From positions 1 through 43,599 of the IMG/VR virus record IMGVR_UViG_3300005265_000679: a DNA stretch of 43,599 nt; one strand, written 5' to 3'. A program made the position numbers and the translations under genes. This document shows positions 27,001-34,170 of the stretch, piece after piece (position 1 is the first letter of the stretch; each line of letters begins with the position of its first letter). The DNA comes from a virus. The notes under the pieces were generated by a model. That model was not told where the DNA came from. It worked only from the letters and a program-made list of their open reading frames with translations, and did not search any database.

Positions 27001-27082
27001 TATTTTCATACTCCAATCTTCGAATAGTAAATAAGTTTAAATCATTATCATCTACAACTAAATAAGGATTACTTATTTTCAT
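24053..27082 (-). CDS. rpoB: DNA-directed RNA polymerase beta subunit (phage-encoded, unsplit)
   Basis: 1009 residues, shorter than bacterial beta (about 1,200-1,350) but a single chain. GPGGFKRK... DIHPSMYGRICPVDTP (343-372), NFEDGIVISDRL (549-560) with the acidic pair that helps bind NTP/metal, GDKIGNRHGNKGVI (729-742) with the active-site lysines, GVPSRMNIGQ (768-777), and GYMYMFKMTHM... RSIGPYSRKFLQPLAGKK (892-926) are recognisable in the bacterial order. The N-terminal region is reduced. It would pair with beta' from the gene upstream to form a phage transcription enzyme. Alpha and sigma are not seen. The stop is adjacent to the folE2 start. Confidence 0.95.
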   Translation of the reverse strand: MKISNPYLVVDDNDLNLFTIRRLEYENIMPTIRAIVQPALNEGYELKDFRMDKSRRRNNKLQISVTNRLVLKLAKGDKTFDLTSVIPKLIKDQYFVINGSQKIPLFQLYDIPVVTRSGMIKIKTNASSIGISFYRKPEEIGFRLGINFQGRKVPLAILLYAYFGKEKLDKLIHEEFKSSAFSHKWFDPLYLDVKELLEDKDASLEDVHKLLGYYYSSYDPIKRADDVKFALDILLQVDIMSQPYFKTTCMPLEILRIMTSDGVDDSDFINKRIRCFEYVIYRHYIKAIYDLITVNRNKTKFARFNVNSGQILKDVNLSDIVQFDFSINPIEELTKMSRTSVLGPGGFKRKEVPKHLRDIHPSMYGRICPVDTPDRDNCGVLQNLLPLTKLDPTLRFAKDYEEKYITSIPVSMVPFCEHNDQTRLQMASSQMRQAIHLVNFESPMIKSGCEHLYSEYTQFCQKAKKDGMITYLDDEWMIVKYDGEDDGDIYNIAPRQIYVENMDQYKVYFKLGDKFKKGDILFESDFMDKGSIQFGNNVLVGFMSYYGDNFEDGIVISDRLVKENILTSKHIVNLSFTIPIDKVLLTLSEKDYSPLPKKGEFIKAGQPYAKIKEVPVSPTDIPSIFEETNVLTHNEDMVISKVAIYANDWNRSIQRYSTWVNDVIEWQRNKNEVVKSAIKTIFPLEDAKSTIQDLNLDIFNGKDYKIQKDHINGIYVEMEAIVERPIKVGDKIGNRHGNKGVITKILPEKEMPQLEEGKHLDVCLGPLGVPSRMNIGQLYEIYLSKVLEYFKEKTIEDIEANVSNEIIKNNILHFIRLVDKTENNWYFQQFTEQLPDVITKEFIESLDIIQPPFDSISINDAQEIKRYTGVSSTSRVYDPKFRRYIDHEISIGYMYMFKMTHMADGKLAARSIGPYSRKFLQPLAGKKNKGGQRLGEMEQSSLIAYGAHDTLYECFTLKSDSIDAKNDFIQKVINTDRLSLEEIQISTPESIELMNKYCTVLGFEIKGEN

Positions 27083-27102
27083 ACATGCCTCTCTATTTCA
27101 GG

Positions 27103-29838
27103 TTATAGTTTTTCGCCAATTAATAGTTTATCCATTATTCCCATATACAAACCAGAATTGAAGATACCTTTCAACATGTGAAGTTTCGGTCTACCAAAAG
27201 CCATTCCTAACATCCAACTTTCTTGACTTGGAACAGATGTAACAGTTTTAAAGGTTGGAAAATATTTTTCCCTATCTTTAAGTAATCTCCACTTAGTATC
27301 ACCATGCCACATTAATTGAGCAACAACAGTTTCAAAGTGAATATGATATATTGTTCTGCTGGTATTATAAACATCAAATAGTTTACTGACCAATTCTTCT
27401 TCAGTAGTATTCCGATCCATACGATGAAATAAAGATGTTGCTGCACTCAAATCTGCAATAATATCTTGTTGGGCAAATGTTTGATCGTTTTCACTTTCAC
27501 TTTCCTTAATTTGAGCAACCCCAGAAGTATGAAATGTACGTAGAACTAATTGTGTATTTGCTTCACCTAATGCTTGAGCAGCTACAACTCCAATATATTC
27601 AGACTTCAAATTATTGCAAGTTTGACCATAACATGTTCTACAGACTTTTGGATTTTTGCAATAAATTGGACTTCTCACATATATTGTTTTTCCTACGAAT
27701 TTTTCACAATCATCATTTGAAAATACCCGCAATTTTTTATTTTTGAGATTTGATTTAAAATATTTTCCAATTAACATTTTTGCCTTTTTAATATCTTTTA
27801 CGATAACAGGCAGATAATCAGTTGTCCCACAATCTTCATCATCTCCTAATTGAATATTAACACATGAAAATATTAACTTTCGTGAAAGAAATCCTGAAAC
27901 ACCAGTGTTTAATGCAACATCCAACAATCCTTTTCTGCAACCATATGTTGAATTAAAAAATTCTCTAGAAGTTAGGCCATGAATTAAACTGTTTTTAATT
28001 GGTTCAGAAATAATTTCACCATCAAAATTTGAAATGAATCCACGTGAAAAGACCATTTGACGAACCTGATCCCAACTTCCACGAGCACCCGAATCAATAA
28101 TATCTGCATATGCAAAATTCTTTTGGAGATAATTTTTAACTTCTTCGCTATTAATCATTTCCAACTGTTTCTTCTTTGAATTTTTCTCACTGTAAATTTC
28201 ATCTTTAAGTTCCTCACTACCTTCAACAACACAATCAAATAATGACATTGTAATTCCATAATATGTAGCAAACTTAAAACCGATGAGTTTAATTCCATGA
28301 AGAGCAGCAGCAGTTATTTCATCTGAATATTTATCTCGAATATCAGATAAAATTTCGATCAATCGCTTTTTATCAATTGTTCCGGTAATAGGTGGATAAT
28401 CTTCTGGAAAACATGCATTAATCAAGGACATTCCTCCAGTCATTTCCACTCCCTTGACATTAATAGTAGAATTGCCCGGAGGACTGACTAACCCCTTTGA
28501 AAGAGCATATATTCCAAAAACAACATCCTGAGAAGGAATCATTGATAAAGAACCATTATTAGGACTAGTAAGGTTCTTAGTGGATAGAATTTTTTCAGAG
28601 ACTTCTTGTTTGGCTTCAATTGTTAATGGAACATAAACAGCCATTGTATCTCCATCAAAGTCAGCATTAAACCCTGAGCATACAAGAGGATTAATTTTGA
28701 TAACATTATCCTTATTAACTTTGACTTTGAATCCAACAATACCTAATCGATGTAATGTTGGCTGCCTGTTTAATATACAAACTTCATTCTTTGTTACTTT
28801 ACGACATAAATCGTATAAAATGAAATTGTTTGTTTTAATACATTCATCAACAAATTCTAAAGCCTTATTAAAGTTCTTGAAAATTCCGTGCTCAATTAAT
28901 TTCTTTGAAATTTGAAATCGAAATAATTCTAAAACCATTACATAAGGCAATGAGCATTCATCTAGTCTTAATTGATTTGATGGAACAATAACCGCCCGCC
29001 CCGAAAAATCAATTCGTTTTCCTAAAATATTAAGGCGAATTAATCCTTCTTTTCCAGACAGTTTTGAAATAATATGCTCATATAAATCGTTAACATGTTT
29101 TTGTAACTTTTTGAAATAATCGTAAAATATTGTTTTGTTATGGGTACTATCAATTTGCATTTTTGTTGATTCCATTAATAATTTATCAGCAAGAATATTT
29201 AAATAGAAATCATTAATTTTATCAACACGTCTATCTTTTTGAGAACTTTTAGAAGCAGGTCTTAAATCTGGAGGTAAAACTAATACATTATGAATAAACA
29301 TACAATCCATATTTTCTTTTAATAATTTTTCTCTTGGATTGTTCATATCACATCCAGATTTAATGCAATGTTTCATAACTTTTTCAATTGCATCTGTTCC
29401 TTCATAATATTCAACGTCCTTGGGTAAAGCATCCATAGATGTAACAACAATCCATTCATCAATTACATCATCATAATAAGCAGCACTATTTTCATTAACC
29501 ATTAATTCATTAACTACTTTTTGTGCATCTTTTGAAAATACAAATTTGAATAGATCTAAAAAGATAGGATTAACTAGGGGAATAGGTAAAACAATTTTAG
29601 CATATCTGTAACGACGTTGTGAACTATTAACAATATCAACCTTGCATTTATCACATTTTCCGCCTTCTCTTGATGGTCCATGATAAATGCCACATTCACA
29701 AGTATAATTTTTAACAGGTCCAAAAATGACTTCAGAAAATAAACCGTCGGGATGGAATTTTGCTTTCTTTAAGGTAGCTTGGGTTGTAATTTCAGGTAGG
29801 TCCTCACATAACTTATCAATATTAATTAGTTTAGGCAT
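27103..29838 (-). CDS. rpoC: DNA-directed RNA polymerase beta' subunit (phage-encoded, unsplit)
   Basis: The start is placed at the second ATG (29838), 10 bases after AAAGGAGA; the first ATG (29847) is too close to it. About 911 residues, shorter than bacterial beta' (about 1,150-1,400). N-terminal zinc ribbon (CEC... CDKC, about 47-65), RIDFSGRAVIVPS, NRQPTLHR, and the catalytic NADFDGD (about 391-397) with its three metal-binding aspartates. Then come the bridge-helix region GARGSWDQVRQM, the second zinc site (Cys in DDEDCGTTD, and CKNPKVCRTC), and the trigger-loop GEANTQLVLRTFHTSG. All key parts are present, so it should be catalytically competent. It overlaps the preceding small gene slightly. 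Confidence 0.95.
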   Translation of the reverse strand: MPKLINIDKLCEDLPEITTQATLKKAKFHPDGLFSEVIFGPVKNYTCECGIYHGPSREGGKCDKCKVDIVNSSQRRYRYAKIVLPIPLVNPIFLDLFKFVFSKDAQKVVNELMVNENSAAYYDDVIDEWIVVTSMDALPKDVEYYEGTDAIEKVMKHCIKSGCDMNNPREKLLKENMDCMFIHNVLVLPPDLRPASKSSQKDRRVDKINDFYLNILADKLLMESTKMQIDSTHNKTIFYDYFKKLQKHVNDLYEHIISKLSGKEGLIRLNILGKRIDFSGRAVIVPSNQLRLDECSLPYVMVLELFRFQISKKLIEHGIFKNFNKALEFVDECIKTNNFILYDLCRKVTKNEVCILNRQPTLHRLGIVGFKVKVNKDNVIKINPLVCSGFNADFDGDTMAVYVPLTIEAKQEVSEKILSTKNLTSPNNGSLSMIPSQDVVFGIYALSKGLVSPPGNSTINVKGVEMTGGMSLINACFPEDYPPITGTIDKKRLIEILSDIRDKYSDEITAAALHGIKLIGFKFATYYGITMSLFDCVVEGSEELKDEIYSEKNSKKKQLEMINSEEVKNYLQKNFAYADIIDSGARGSWDQVRQMVFSRGFISNFDGEIISEPIKNSLIHGLTSREFFNSTYGCRKGLLDVALNTGVSGFLSRKLIFSCVNIQLGDDEDCGTTDYLPVIVKDIKKAKMLIGKYFKSNLKNKKLRVFSNDDCEKFVGKTIYVRSPIYCKNPKVCRTCYGQTCNNLKSEYIGVVAAQALGEANTQLVLRTFHTSGVAQIKESESENDQTFAQQDIIADLSAATSLFHRMDRNTTEEELVSKLFDVYNTSRTIYHIHFETVVAQLMWHGDTKWRLLKDREKYFPTFKTVTSVPSQESWMLGMAFGRPKLHMLKGIFNSGLYMGIMDKLLIGEKL

Positions 29839-30064
29839 TCTCGTCATTCTCCTTTATTTCTTCTTCCAGGTATTTAGAAATTTCTTGAAAATGTTGAATA
29901 TTAGTTTCTGCTACTTTTTTGTTTATTATGTCATCCCATACCTCCATAATTTCATAGATTTGTTGTTTTTTAATTGTTTCAATTTGTTCGTTGAGTTGTT
30001 TTTCGACTTCTTCTTTAACTAAGGTTTTTATAATTTTTTTGATTCCCATCATAACATTTTTCAT
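29831..30064 (-). CDS. Small coiled-coil protein preceding RNA polymerase genes
   Basis: 77 residues, Lys/Glu-rich and strongly helical (VKEEVEKQLNEQIETIKKQQIYEIM), ending with an acidic tail. It is the first gene of the operon with beta' and beta and overlaps the beta' start, so synthesis is probably coupled. GAGGAG lies 6 bases before the ATG. No family is recognisable. An omega-like or polymerase-assembly role could be tested but is not supported by any motif. Confidence 0.5.
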   Translation of the reverse strand: MKNVMMGIKKIIKTLVKEEVEKQLNEQIETIKKQQIYEIMEVWDDIINKKVAETNIQHFQEISKYLEEEIKENDENA

Positions 30065-30080
30065 TCTAATCTCCTCATTA

Positions 30081-30093
30081 TTATTATGTTCTA
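30081..30093 (-). promoter_or_regulatory. Candidate promoter/initiator motif TAGAACATAATAA
   Basis: The minus strand reads TAGAACATAATAA, 17 bases before the small gene that opens the RNA polymerase operon. TATAAAAA lies immediately upstream, similar to the T4 late-promoter box. This is the third occurrence of the motif found at 229-241 and 20173-20185. Confidence 0.45.
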
Positions 30094-30160
30094 TTTTTAT
30101 AAGACATAAACTAGTTACAAAAAAAACTTTGTCCCTAGATTGTTTTTAAATAAATAAATA

Positions 30161-30214
30161 GATTTGAGGATCCCTTTCCTATTCATATTGACATAGGAAA
30201 GGGATCCTCAAATT
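30161..30214 (-). terminator. Very long perfect hairpin terminator
   Basis: A perfect 20-21 bp inverted repeat (TTTGAGGATCCCTTTCCTAT and its complement, each arm containing GGATCC) has a 10-base loop and directly abuts the stop of the 203-aa gene (stop at 30213-30215). A T-rich run (CTATTTATTTATTT) follows on the minus strand. It probably terminates that transcript and insulates the RNA polymerase operon. The perfect symmetry means it could also act on plus-strand RNA, or bind a protein. Confidence 0.75.
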
Positions 30215-30824
30215 AGTAGTGAAGGAGAGGAATGGGAGTTTTCCTCTTTCCAATAATCTTTTGGATAAAACTTTTCCTTGTGGCCATCAATGCTACATTA
30301 AGATCAAATTCTTGTGACGGAACAATATTGTACATGTTTTTATCACAATTTGTTTGAAGATCCATCCCTCTCCAAACTCTTAATGTCATAAATAAATGTG
30401 GAAACGCCTCATCCAAATCCATATCTCTGAGATGATCAATACAAATTTCCCACAAAGAAATTTTTTGATTCAGATCAGCCGCCCTATTTAATGGACATCC
30501 ATTCATATGATATGCATTGGTAATAACCTTACATATACGGTTATTTTTATTTAAAGTTATCCACACTTTAGTTGGAATAACTTTTTTATCCAATGCAATA
30601 AATGTGAATGTATCATTCGCTTTATGAACTCCTGTAAAATATCTAGGAATAATATATTCATTGATGACAATTTGTTTTTTCCCAGATGCTAATTTGAAAC
30701 ATTTATATCTAATATTTCTAGCATCTAAAAAAGGAATTTTAATCCTTTTTGGAAGTTTAATAAAATTGAAAAAAACATCAAATCCAAATTTCGCTTCATT
30801 TATAGTTTCCATGATAGCTTCCAT
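30213..30824 (-). CDS. Unknown protein (203 aa), own promoter and terminator
   Basis: 203 residues, basic, alpha/beta mixed (KFGFDVFFNFIKLPKRIKIPF, then KKQIVINEYIIPRYF). The central segment contains NAYHMNGCPLNRAADLNQKISLW, and the C-terminal tail is basic (KKIIGKRKTPIPLLHY after FIQ). No family recognised. A clean AGGAGG site is placed 7 bases from the ATG. It has its own copy of the AACTATATATATTAATT-type motif (30862-30885) and its own strong terminator, so it is a monocistronic unit next to the ubiquitin-like operon and may be co-regulated with it. Confidence 0.65.
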   Translation of the reverse strand: MEAIMETINEAKFGFDVFFNFIKLPKRIKIPFLDARNIRYKCFKLASGKKQIVINEYIIPRYFTGVHKANDTFTFIALDKKVIPTKVWITLNKNNRICKVITNAYHMNGCPLNRAADLNQKISLWEICIDHLRDMDLDEAFPHLFMTLRVWRGMDLQTNCDKNMYNIVPSQEFDLNVALMATRKSFIQKIIGKRKTPIPLLHY

Positions 30825-30861
30825 TTTTCTTCCTCCTTTTTAAAAAAGTTCTGTGATTTTA

Positions 30862-30885
30862 ATTCATAAATTAATATATATAGTT
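30862..30885 (-). promoter_or_regulatory. Candidate promoter motif (AACTATATATATTAATT type)
   Basis: The minus strand reads AACTATATATATTAATT then TATGAAT (24 bases), 38 bases before the 203-aa gene. It is the same, bar one base, as the element at 38850-38873 before the ubiquitin-like operon, and similarity extends a few bases further (AAAA). Long identity in two otherwise unrelated leaders argues for a functional promoter or operator, distinct from the TAGAACA class. Confidence 0.6.
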
Positions 30886-30899
30886 CTAAAGATACCAAA

Positions 30900-31760
30900 T
30901 TATGCCCCTCCAATTGCAGGTAAAATATGATATGAATTATACATTTTATCAGAAACTAAAAAGGAGGTATTATCAGATATTTTTTCTTCCATTATAAATC
31001 TATTTAACAACGTAGCAACTTCAGAAAAACTATGCTGATAATTTATTGGAATTGTGATGTGTTTTTCTTCCTCGGGAAGACACAATTTGAAAGATATATC
31101 TGACTTGTGCTCAGATTCAACTATTTTTCTTATAATGGAAGGTAATGTTGGAACATGTTCAAAAACCGGAAAATAATCACATATTAATTCCATATCACTA
31201 TTTTCTGTTTTCGAACAAATTTCATTCTTATTAAATTTTTCAAGATAATCCAAACCAATAAATTTTGATGAATGTGATTGAATAAATTGATAAATATAAT
31301 TTCCTTCTAATATAAATTGTGTAATGAATCTAGCACAATTGTCTATATCGTTTTTTCTTAAATTTTTTGGGTATTTTCCATAATTGATTTGATCTTCATT
31401 GCGATCTTTTCTAGCATCAAGAAATAAAAAATTTCCAGAAATACAACATTTTAAATCTACATCTTCGTTGTGAATTAAAGTTCGGTCAGCACAATTTATA
31501 ACTAAATCTTGTTTCGGAATCAGAGTATAACATTCTTCAAAGAAAGAATCAAATACTTTTATTTCAGTATTTGGAAATTTTTCTTTAATTGCAAGAATTT
31601 TTTTCTTTCCGACATCACTAGCACTAAAAAAACTAGTTTTAAGATTTTTTTTCTCCACAATATCTTTATCAATCAATTTAATAGGTACATTGTTTTGTAA
31701 TAAATAATAGGCTATGTGTGACCCTAGACTTCCACAACCGATAATAACAACATTGTCCAT
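30900..31760 (-). CDS. E1-like ThiF-type protein with C-terminal ubiquitin-like domain (second E1)
   Basis: The start is set at ATG 31760 because GGAGG ends 6 bases upstream (ATG 31766 is too close). 286 residues. The N-terminal Rossmann motif VVIIGCGSLGSH, then LIDKDIVEKKNLKTSFF and NCADRTLIHNEDV, matches ThiF/MoeB/E1 adenylating enzymes. The last ~67 residues (220-286) have a beta-grasp pattern (two strands, helix SFSEVATLLNRFIM, strands) ending YHILPAIGGA, close to the 'LPpvaGG' end of MoaD/ThiS-like proteins. Such a fused Ubl with GG-Ala would need removal of Ala before activation. It is separated from the preceding Ubl gene by a strong terminator. The Ubl-fusion call is inferred. Confidence 0.7.
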   Translation of the reverse strand: MDNVVIIGCGSLGSHIAYYLLQNNVPIKLIDKDIVEKKNLKTSFFSASDVGKKKILAIKEKFPNTEIKVFDSFFEECYTLIPKQDLVINCADRTLIHNEDVDLKCCISGNFLFLDARKDRNEDQINYGKYPKNLRKNDIDNCARFITQFILEGNYIYQFIQSHSSKFIGLDYLEKFNKNEICSKTENSDMELICDYFPVFEHVPTLPSIIRKIVESEHKSDISFKLCLPEEEKHITIPINYQHSFSEVATLLNRFIMEEKISDNTSFLVSDKMYNSYHILPAIGGA

Positions 31761-31773
31761 TGTCATCCTCCAT

Positions 31774-31809
31774 CAAAAAAAAAGGCGGGGGAAATAATAT
31801 TCCCCCGCC
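31774..31809 (-). terminator. Strong terminator between Ubl gene and second E1 gene
   Basis: Stem GGCGGGGGAA / TTCCCCCGCC (10 bp, very GC-rich, 6-base loop at 31794-31799) is followed on the minus strand by nine Ts (31775-31783). The GGAGG ribosome site of the next gene begins just four bases later. It is a textbook intrinsic terminator inside the operon, so downstream expression would depend on read-through. Confidence 0.9.
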
Positions 31810-31830
31810 CAAGCCTAAGCCTATTAAATC

Positions 31831-32205
31831 TTAACCCTTGGTACCAGCGGGCTTAATGAACTCGACATTATCACCAGGTTTGATAACATAGCTACCAGAA
31901 ACTTTCTTACCGCTAGCCAGAATGTTAGCGTTGTCAGGAATGTTAAAAGATTCTTTACAGGTTGCAGCCACTTCGGAAACAGTCATTCCAACACAAGCTA
32001 CGGGACCACGGTTAAGACCGCAAGTAATAATAGCCATACCACCATTATCAGGGCTGGGTGCAGAATCAACTGTACCAGTAGCTTCCTGAATCATGCCGAT
32101 CAGGGTGGCTTTATTTTTCTTTGAATAACCAGTCAGACCAAGATTCTGACAGATGTTACGAAGTTCAGCGTTAGTTTTTTCTTCCAAATTACCGTAAATG
32201 CTCAT
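31831..32205 (-). CDS. Ubiquitin-like modifier with N-terminal SAP/Rho-N-like domain
   Basis: 124 residues. Residues 1-44 (ending KKNKATLIGMIQEATG) look like a small SAP/Rho-N/HeH helical domain: 'LRNICQNLGLTGYSKKNK'. An acidic/Pro linker is followed by a beta-grasp domain (about 57-124: MAIITCGLNRG, helix TVSEVAATCKESF, GDNVEFIKPAGTKG). GDNVEF-type ends are typical of ThiS/MoaD/PRTRC-C ubiquitin-like proteins. It ends in Gly but with GTKG rather than GG. The gene is visibly richer in G+C and in CGT/GGT/AAC/CTG-type codons than its neighbours, suggesting high expression or recent transfer. It is followed by a strong terminator. Likely the conjugated or activated modifier of the cassette. Confidence 0.65.
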   Translation of the reverse strand: MSIYGNLEEKTNAELRNICQNLGLTGYSKKNKATLIGMIQEATGTVDSAPSPDNGGMAIITCGLNRGPVACVGMTVSEVAATCKESFNIPDNANILASGKKVSGSYVIKPGDNVEFIKPAGTKG

Positions 32206-32240
32206 AATATAAGTCCTCCAAAATAATAGTTTAAAATTTT

Positions 32241-32921
32241 CTATGCTTCAGGCACAGAACGTTTCGCTGCGGAAACTTGCAGCATTTCCATATCAAAATA
32301 TATTTCAGCAACACCTTCAATCTTTCCTTCCAGGTAAAGATAAAAAGCCCAACAAATAAGTGTTGCCGCCCCAAGATTTACGAAATAAAGCTGCGGTTCA
32401 GAAGCATGAAGTTCTTCACAACTCATCTCATCTGGGGATTTATCAGCAGGAACTTGAATTTCAGGATGGTAGTCCATTAAACTTGGGCTTATCTTTTCAC
32501 CGTCCTTTCTAATATAGATTTGGACATTACCATCAATGAAATCATTCCCACCGGAGAAGACTACACAATTGTTAAGAGTATCCACATGCTCAGAAATAAC
32601 TTTTCTGGTTTTGTGGTTATCTACGCCCAAAATTACAATCGAGTCTTCTGGTATAATTTTTGCCACATTCCTTTTAGTTACATATTCATCAACATAACTG
32701 AAAACTAAAGATGAAAATTTCTTTGATAAATCATTATATTTTACTTCTGCCTTTGAACCCATTGTTGAAAATTCTTGTCGTTCCATATTTTTGGGTTCAT
32801 ATTCATCACCATCAACTAAAGTGATATACCAAACGTTATCATTCTTATAATTTAGAAAACGACAAATTTTTTCAGCGGTGATTGATCCAATACCACCCAA
32901 CCCAATGAAAACAACTTTCAT
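32241..32921 (-). CDS. E1-like ThiF protein (PRTRC-ThiF-like), first E1
   Basis: The start is set at ATG 32921 (GAGAGG 7 bases upstream); a start at 32939 would overlap the JAMM gene further. 226 residues. GLGGIGS (7-13) binds nucleotide; VDGDEYEPKNMERQEF (37-52) and ILGVDNHKTR (98-106) are E1/MoeB/ThiF features. Near the C-terminus SCEELHASEPQLYFVNL (167-183) has Cys168 in the context seen in PRTRC-type ThiF proteins (Cys, then 'QdlfiN'). It would adenylate the C-terminus of a ubiquitin-like partner. It overlaps the JAMM gene and lies directly before the Ubl gene. Confidence 0.8.
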   Translation of the reverse strand: MKVVFIGLGGIGSITAEKICRFLNYKNDNVWYITLVDGDEYEPKNMERQEFSTMGSKAEVKYNDLSKKFSSLVFSYVDEYVTKRNVAKIIPEDSIVILGVDNHKTRKVISEHVDTLNNCVVFSGGNDFIDGNVQIYIRKDGEKISPSLMDYHPEIQVPADKSPDEMSCEELHASEPQLYFVNLGAATLICWAFYLYLEGKIEGVAEIYFDMEMLQVSAAKRSVPEA

Positions 32922-32922
32922 T

Positions 32923-34170
32923 CTAAACCTCTCTTTCATTCTTTAAGATTTCTTTTAAAATTCGTGGATCATCCCCAGTTACTTCGATGCTTGCATCATC
33001 TTTATCATAATCAATTAAATCAAACTCATCGTTAGAATCTAATCCATCAGATTCTGAATATGATGAATCTAAAACATCTGTGATTATGAATTCAATATCT
33101 TCAGCATGTTTACAATTATAACAAGGAGAAGTTTCAAACCCATATTCTTCCAAAAGACTTTGAAGAAGCGTTTTATCTTCCGTAACAATTTTTGCTTTTT
33201 CTTCATTCTTATCTTCAGTTTTGGATTTGTCATCCCAGCCCCACATATCCATCCACATTTCATCATAACCAAAACCTTGACGATTAACATAAGGATAAGG
33301 ATAATTTTTGTTTACAACTCGACCAGCGTGTGGAGATGTAATTGAAATATATGGTTTGCGAACATAAACTTTCTTTTTGACGTTTTCAATCCATTCATCA
33401 CATTTCCAATCTACAGGTAAAAGTTCATTTTCAAGCTGATAGTAATGTGAAGATTCATACTTGATTGTATGATAATTTTGCTTAAGTTTTTCAGTTATGT
33501 AAGTATCTTTGTTCTTTACAAAAGGTGAAAATGCCATTAACCGATTAAACAGGGTTTTTTGCTGTGCTACAATTTCTTTCTTATCAATTTGAAAATGTTT
33601 GATGCCCTCAATATATTTTGAAGGAGCTACTTTTTCTCTGTAACCATTAACAACTGCTTCAACAGATACTGAGAATTTATCTTTAGAATTAACATTGCCG
33701 ATTGTAATATGCAATCCATCAAAATCATTTTCATCATCAATATCCACACCTGAGTGAAAAGCACCCATTGAACCATGTGAATGAATAGTGCCAACAAGGT
33801 AATAACCATCCAAATTAATTGGCTCATAAGTCATTGATGCTCCAGCCACTTCTTGCTTAGGAGCAAAAACCTTTATTTCACTATCATCATTTTTCATAGC
33901 AATCAGTACCATGGCTTCAGACGAATATTTGTTATAAATTTCTCTGAAAAACTTAACAGTTTTTTCAAACTCAATTGCCGGAATTTTAGGTATGGTTATT
34001 TCCACAAATGGTTCAATATCTTTCAAAAAACTTATTTTATCTACCTTAGTTAAACTGTTAATCAATCCTAATTTTTTTCTAACGAAAATTCCATTTTTTC
34101 CAACGAGGTAAGAAATCCCATCCTCATCAGGTATGGGATTCTTACCGTCATTGACGATAACTTTAAACAT
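32923..34170 (-). CDS. JAB/JAMM metallopeptidase (PRTRC-A-like)
   Basis: 415 residues. The JAMM motif is complete: Glu85 (SSEAMVLIAM), His130 and His132 in GTIHSHG, Ser140 and Asp143 in HSGVDIDDE, i.e. HxHG...SxxD. The catalytic domain occupies roughly 1-185. A variable region follows with Trp/Tyr-rich segments, and a Cys pair (CYNCKH) and an acidic C-terminal tail end the protein. Such enzymes remove ubiquitin-like proteins from targets or trim Ubl precursors. It overlaps the upstream E2-like gene by 8 bases and the E1 gene downstream, so the three are translationally coupled. Confidence 0.85.
   Translation of the reverse strand: MFKVIVNDGKNPIPDEDGISYLVGKNGIFVRKKLGLINSLTKVDKISFLKDIEPFVEITIPKIPAIEFEKTVKFFREIYNKYSSEAMVLIAMKNDDSEIKVFAPKQEVAGASMTYEPINLDGYYLVGTIHSHGSMGAFHSGVDIDDENDFDGLHITIGNVNSKDKFSVSVEAVVNGYREKVAPSKYIEGIKHFQIDKKEIVAQQKTLFNRLMAFSPFVKNKDTYITEKLKQNYHTIKYESSHYYQLENELLPVDWKCDEWIENVKKKVYVRKPYISITSPHAGRVVNKNYPYPYVNRQGFGYDEMWMDMWGWDDKSKTEDKNEEKAKIVTEDKTLLQSLLEEYGFETSPCYNCKHAEDIEFIITDVLDSSYSESDGLDSNDEFDLIDYDKDDASIEVTGDDPRILKEILKNEREV

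Noticed and set aside
24053-29838. Inteins or introns in the RNA polymerase genes
   Set aside because: All motifs occur in normal order with no large insertions or gaps.
30161-30214. Replication origin or recombination site at the palindrome
   Set aside because: Position right at a stop codon with a T-rich tail fits a terminator; no iterons or AT-rich unwinding arrays seen.
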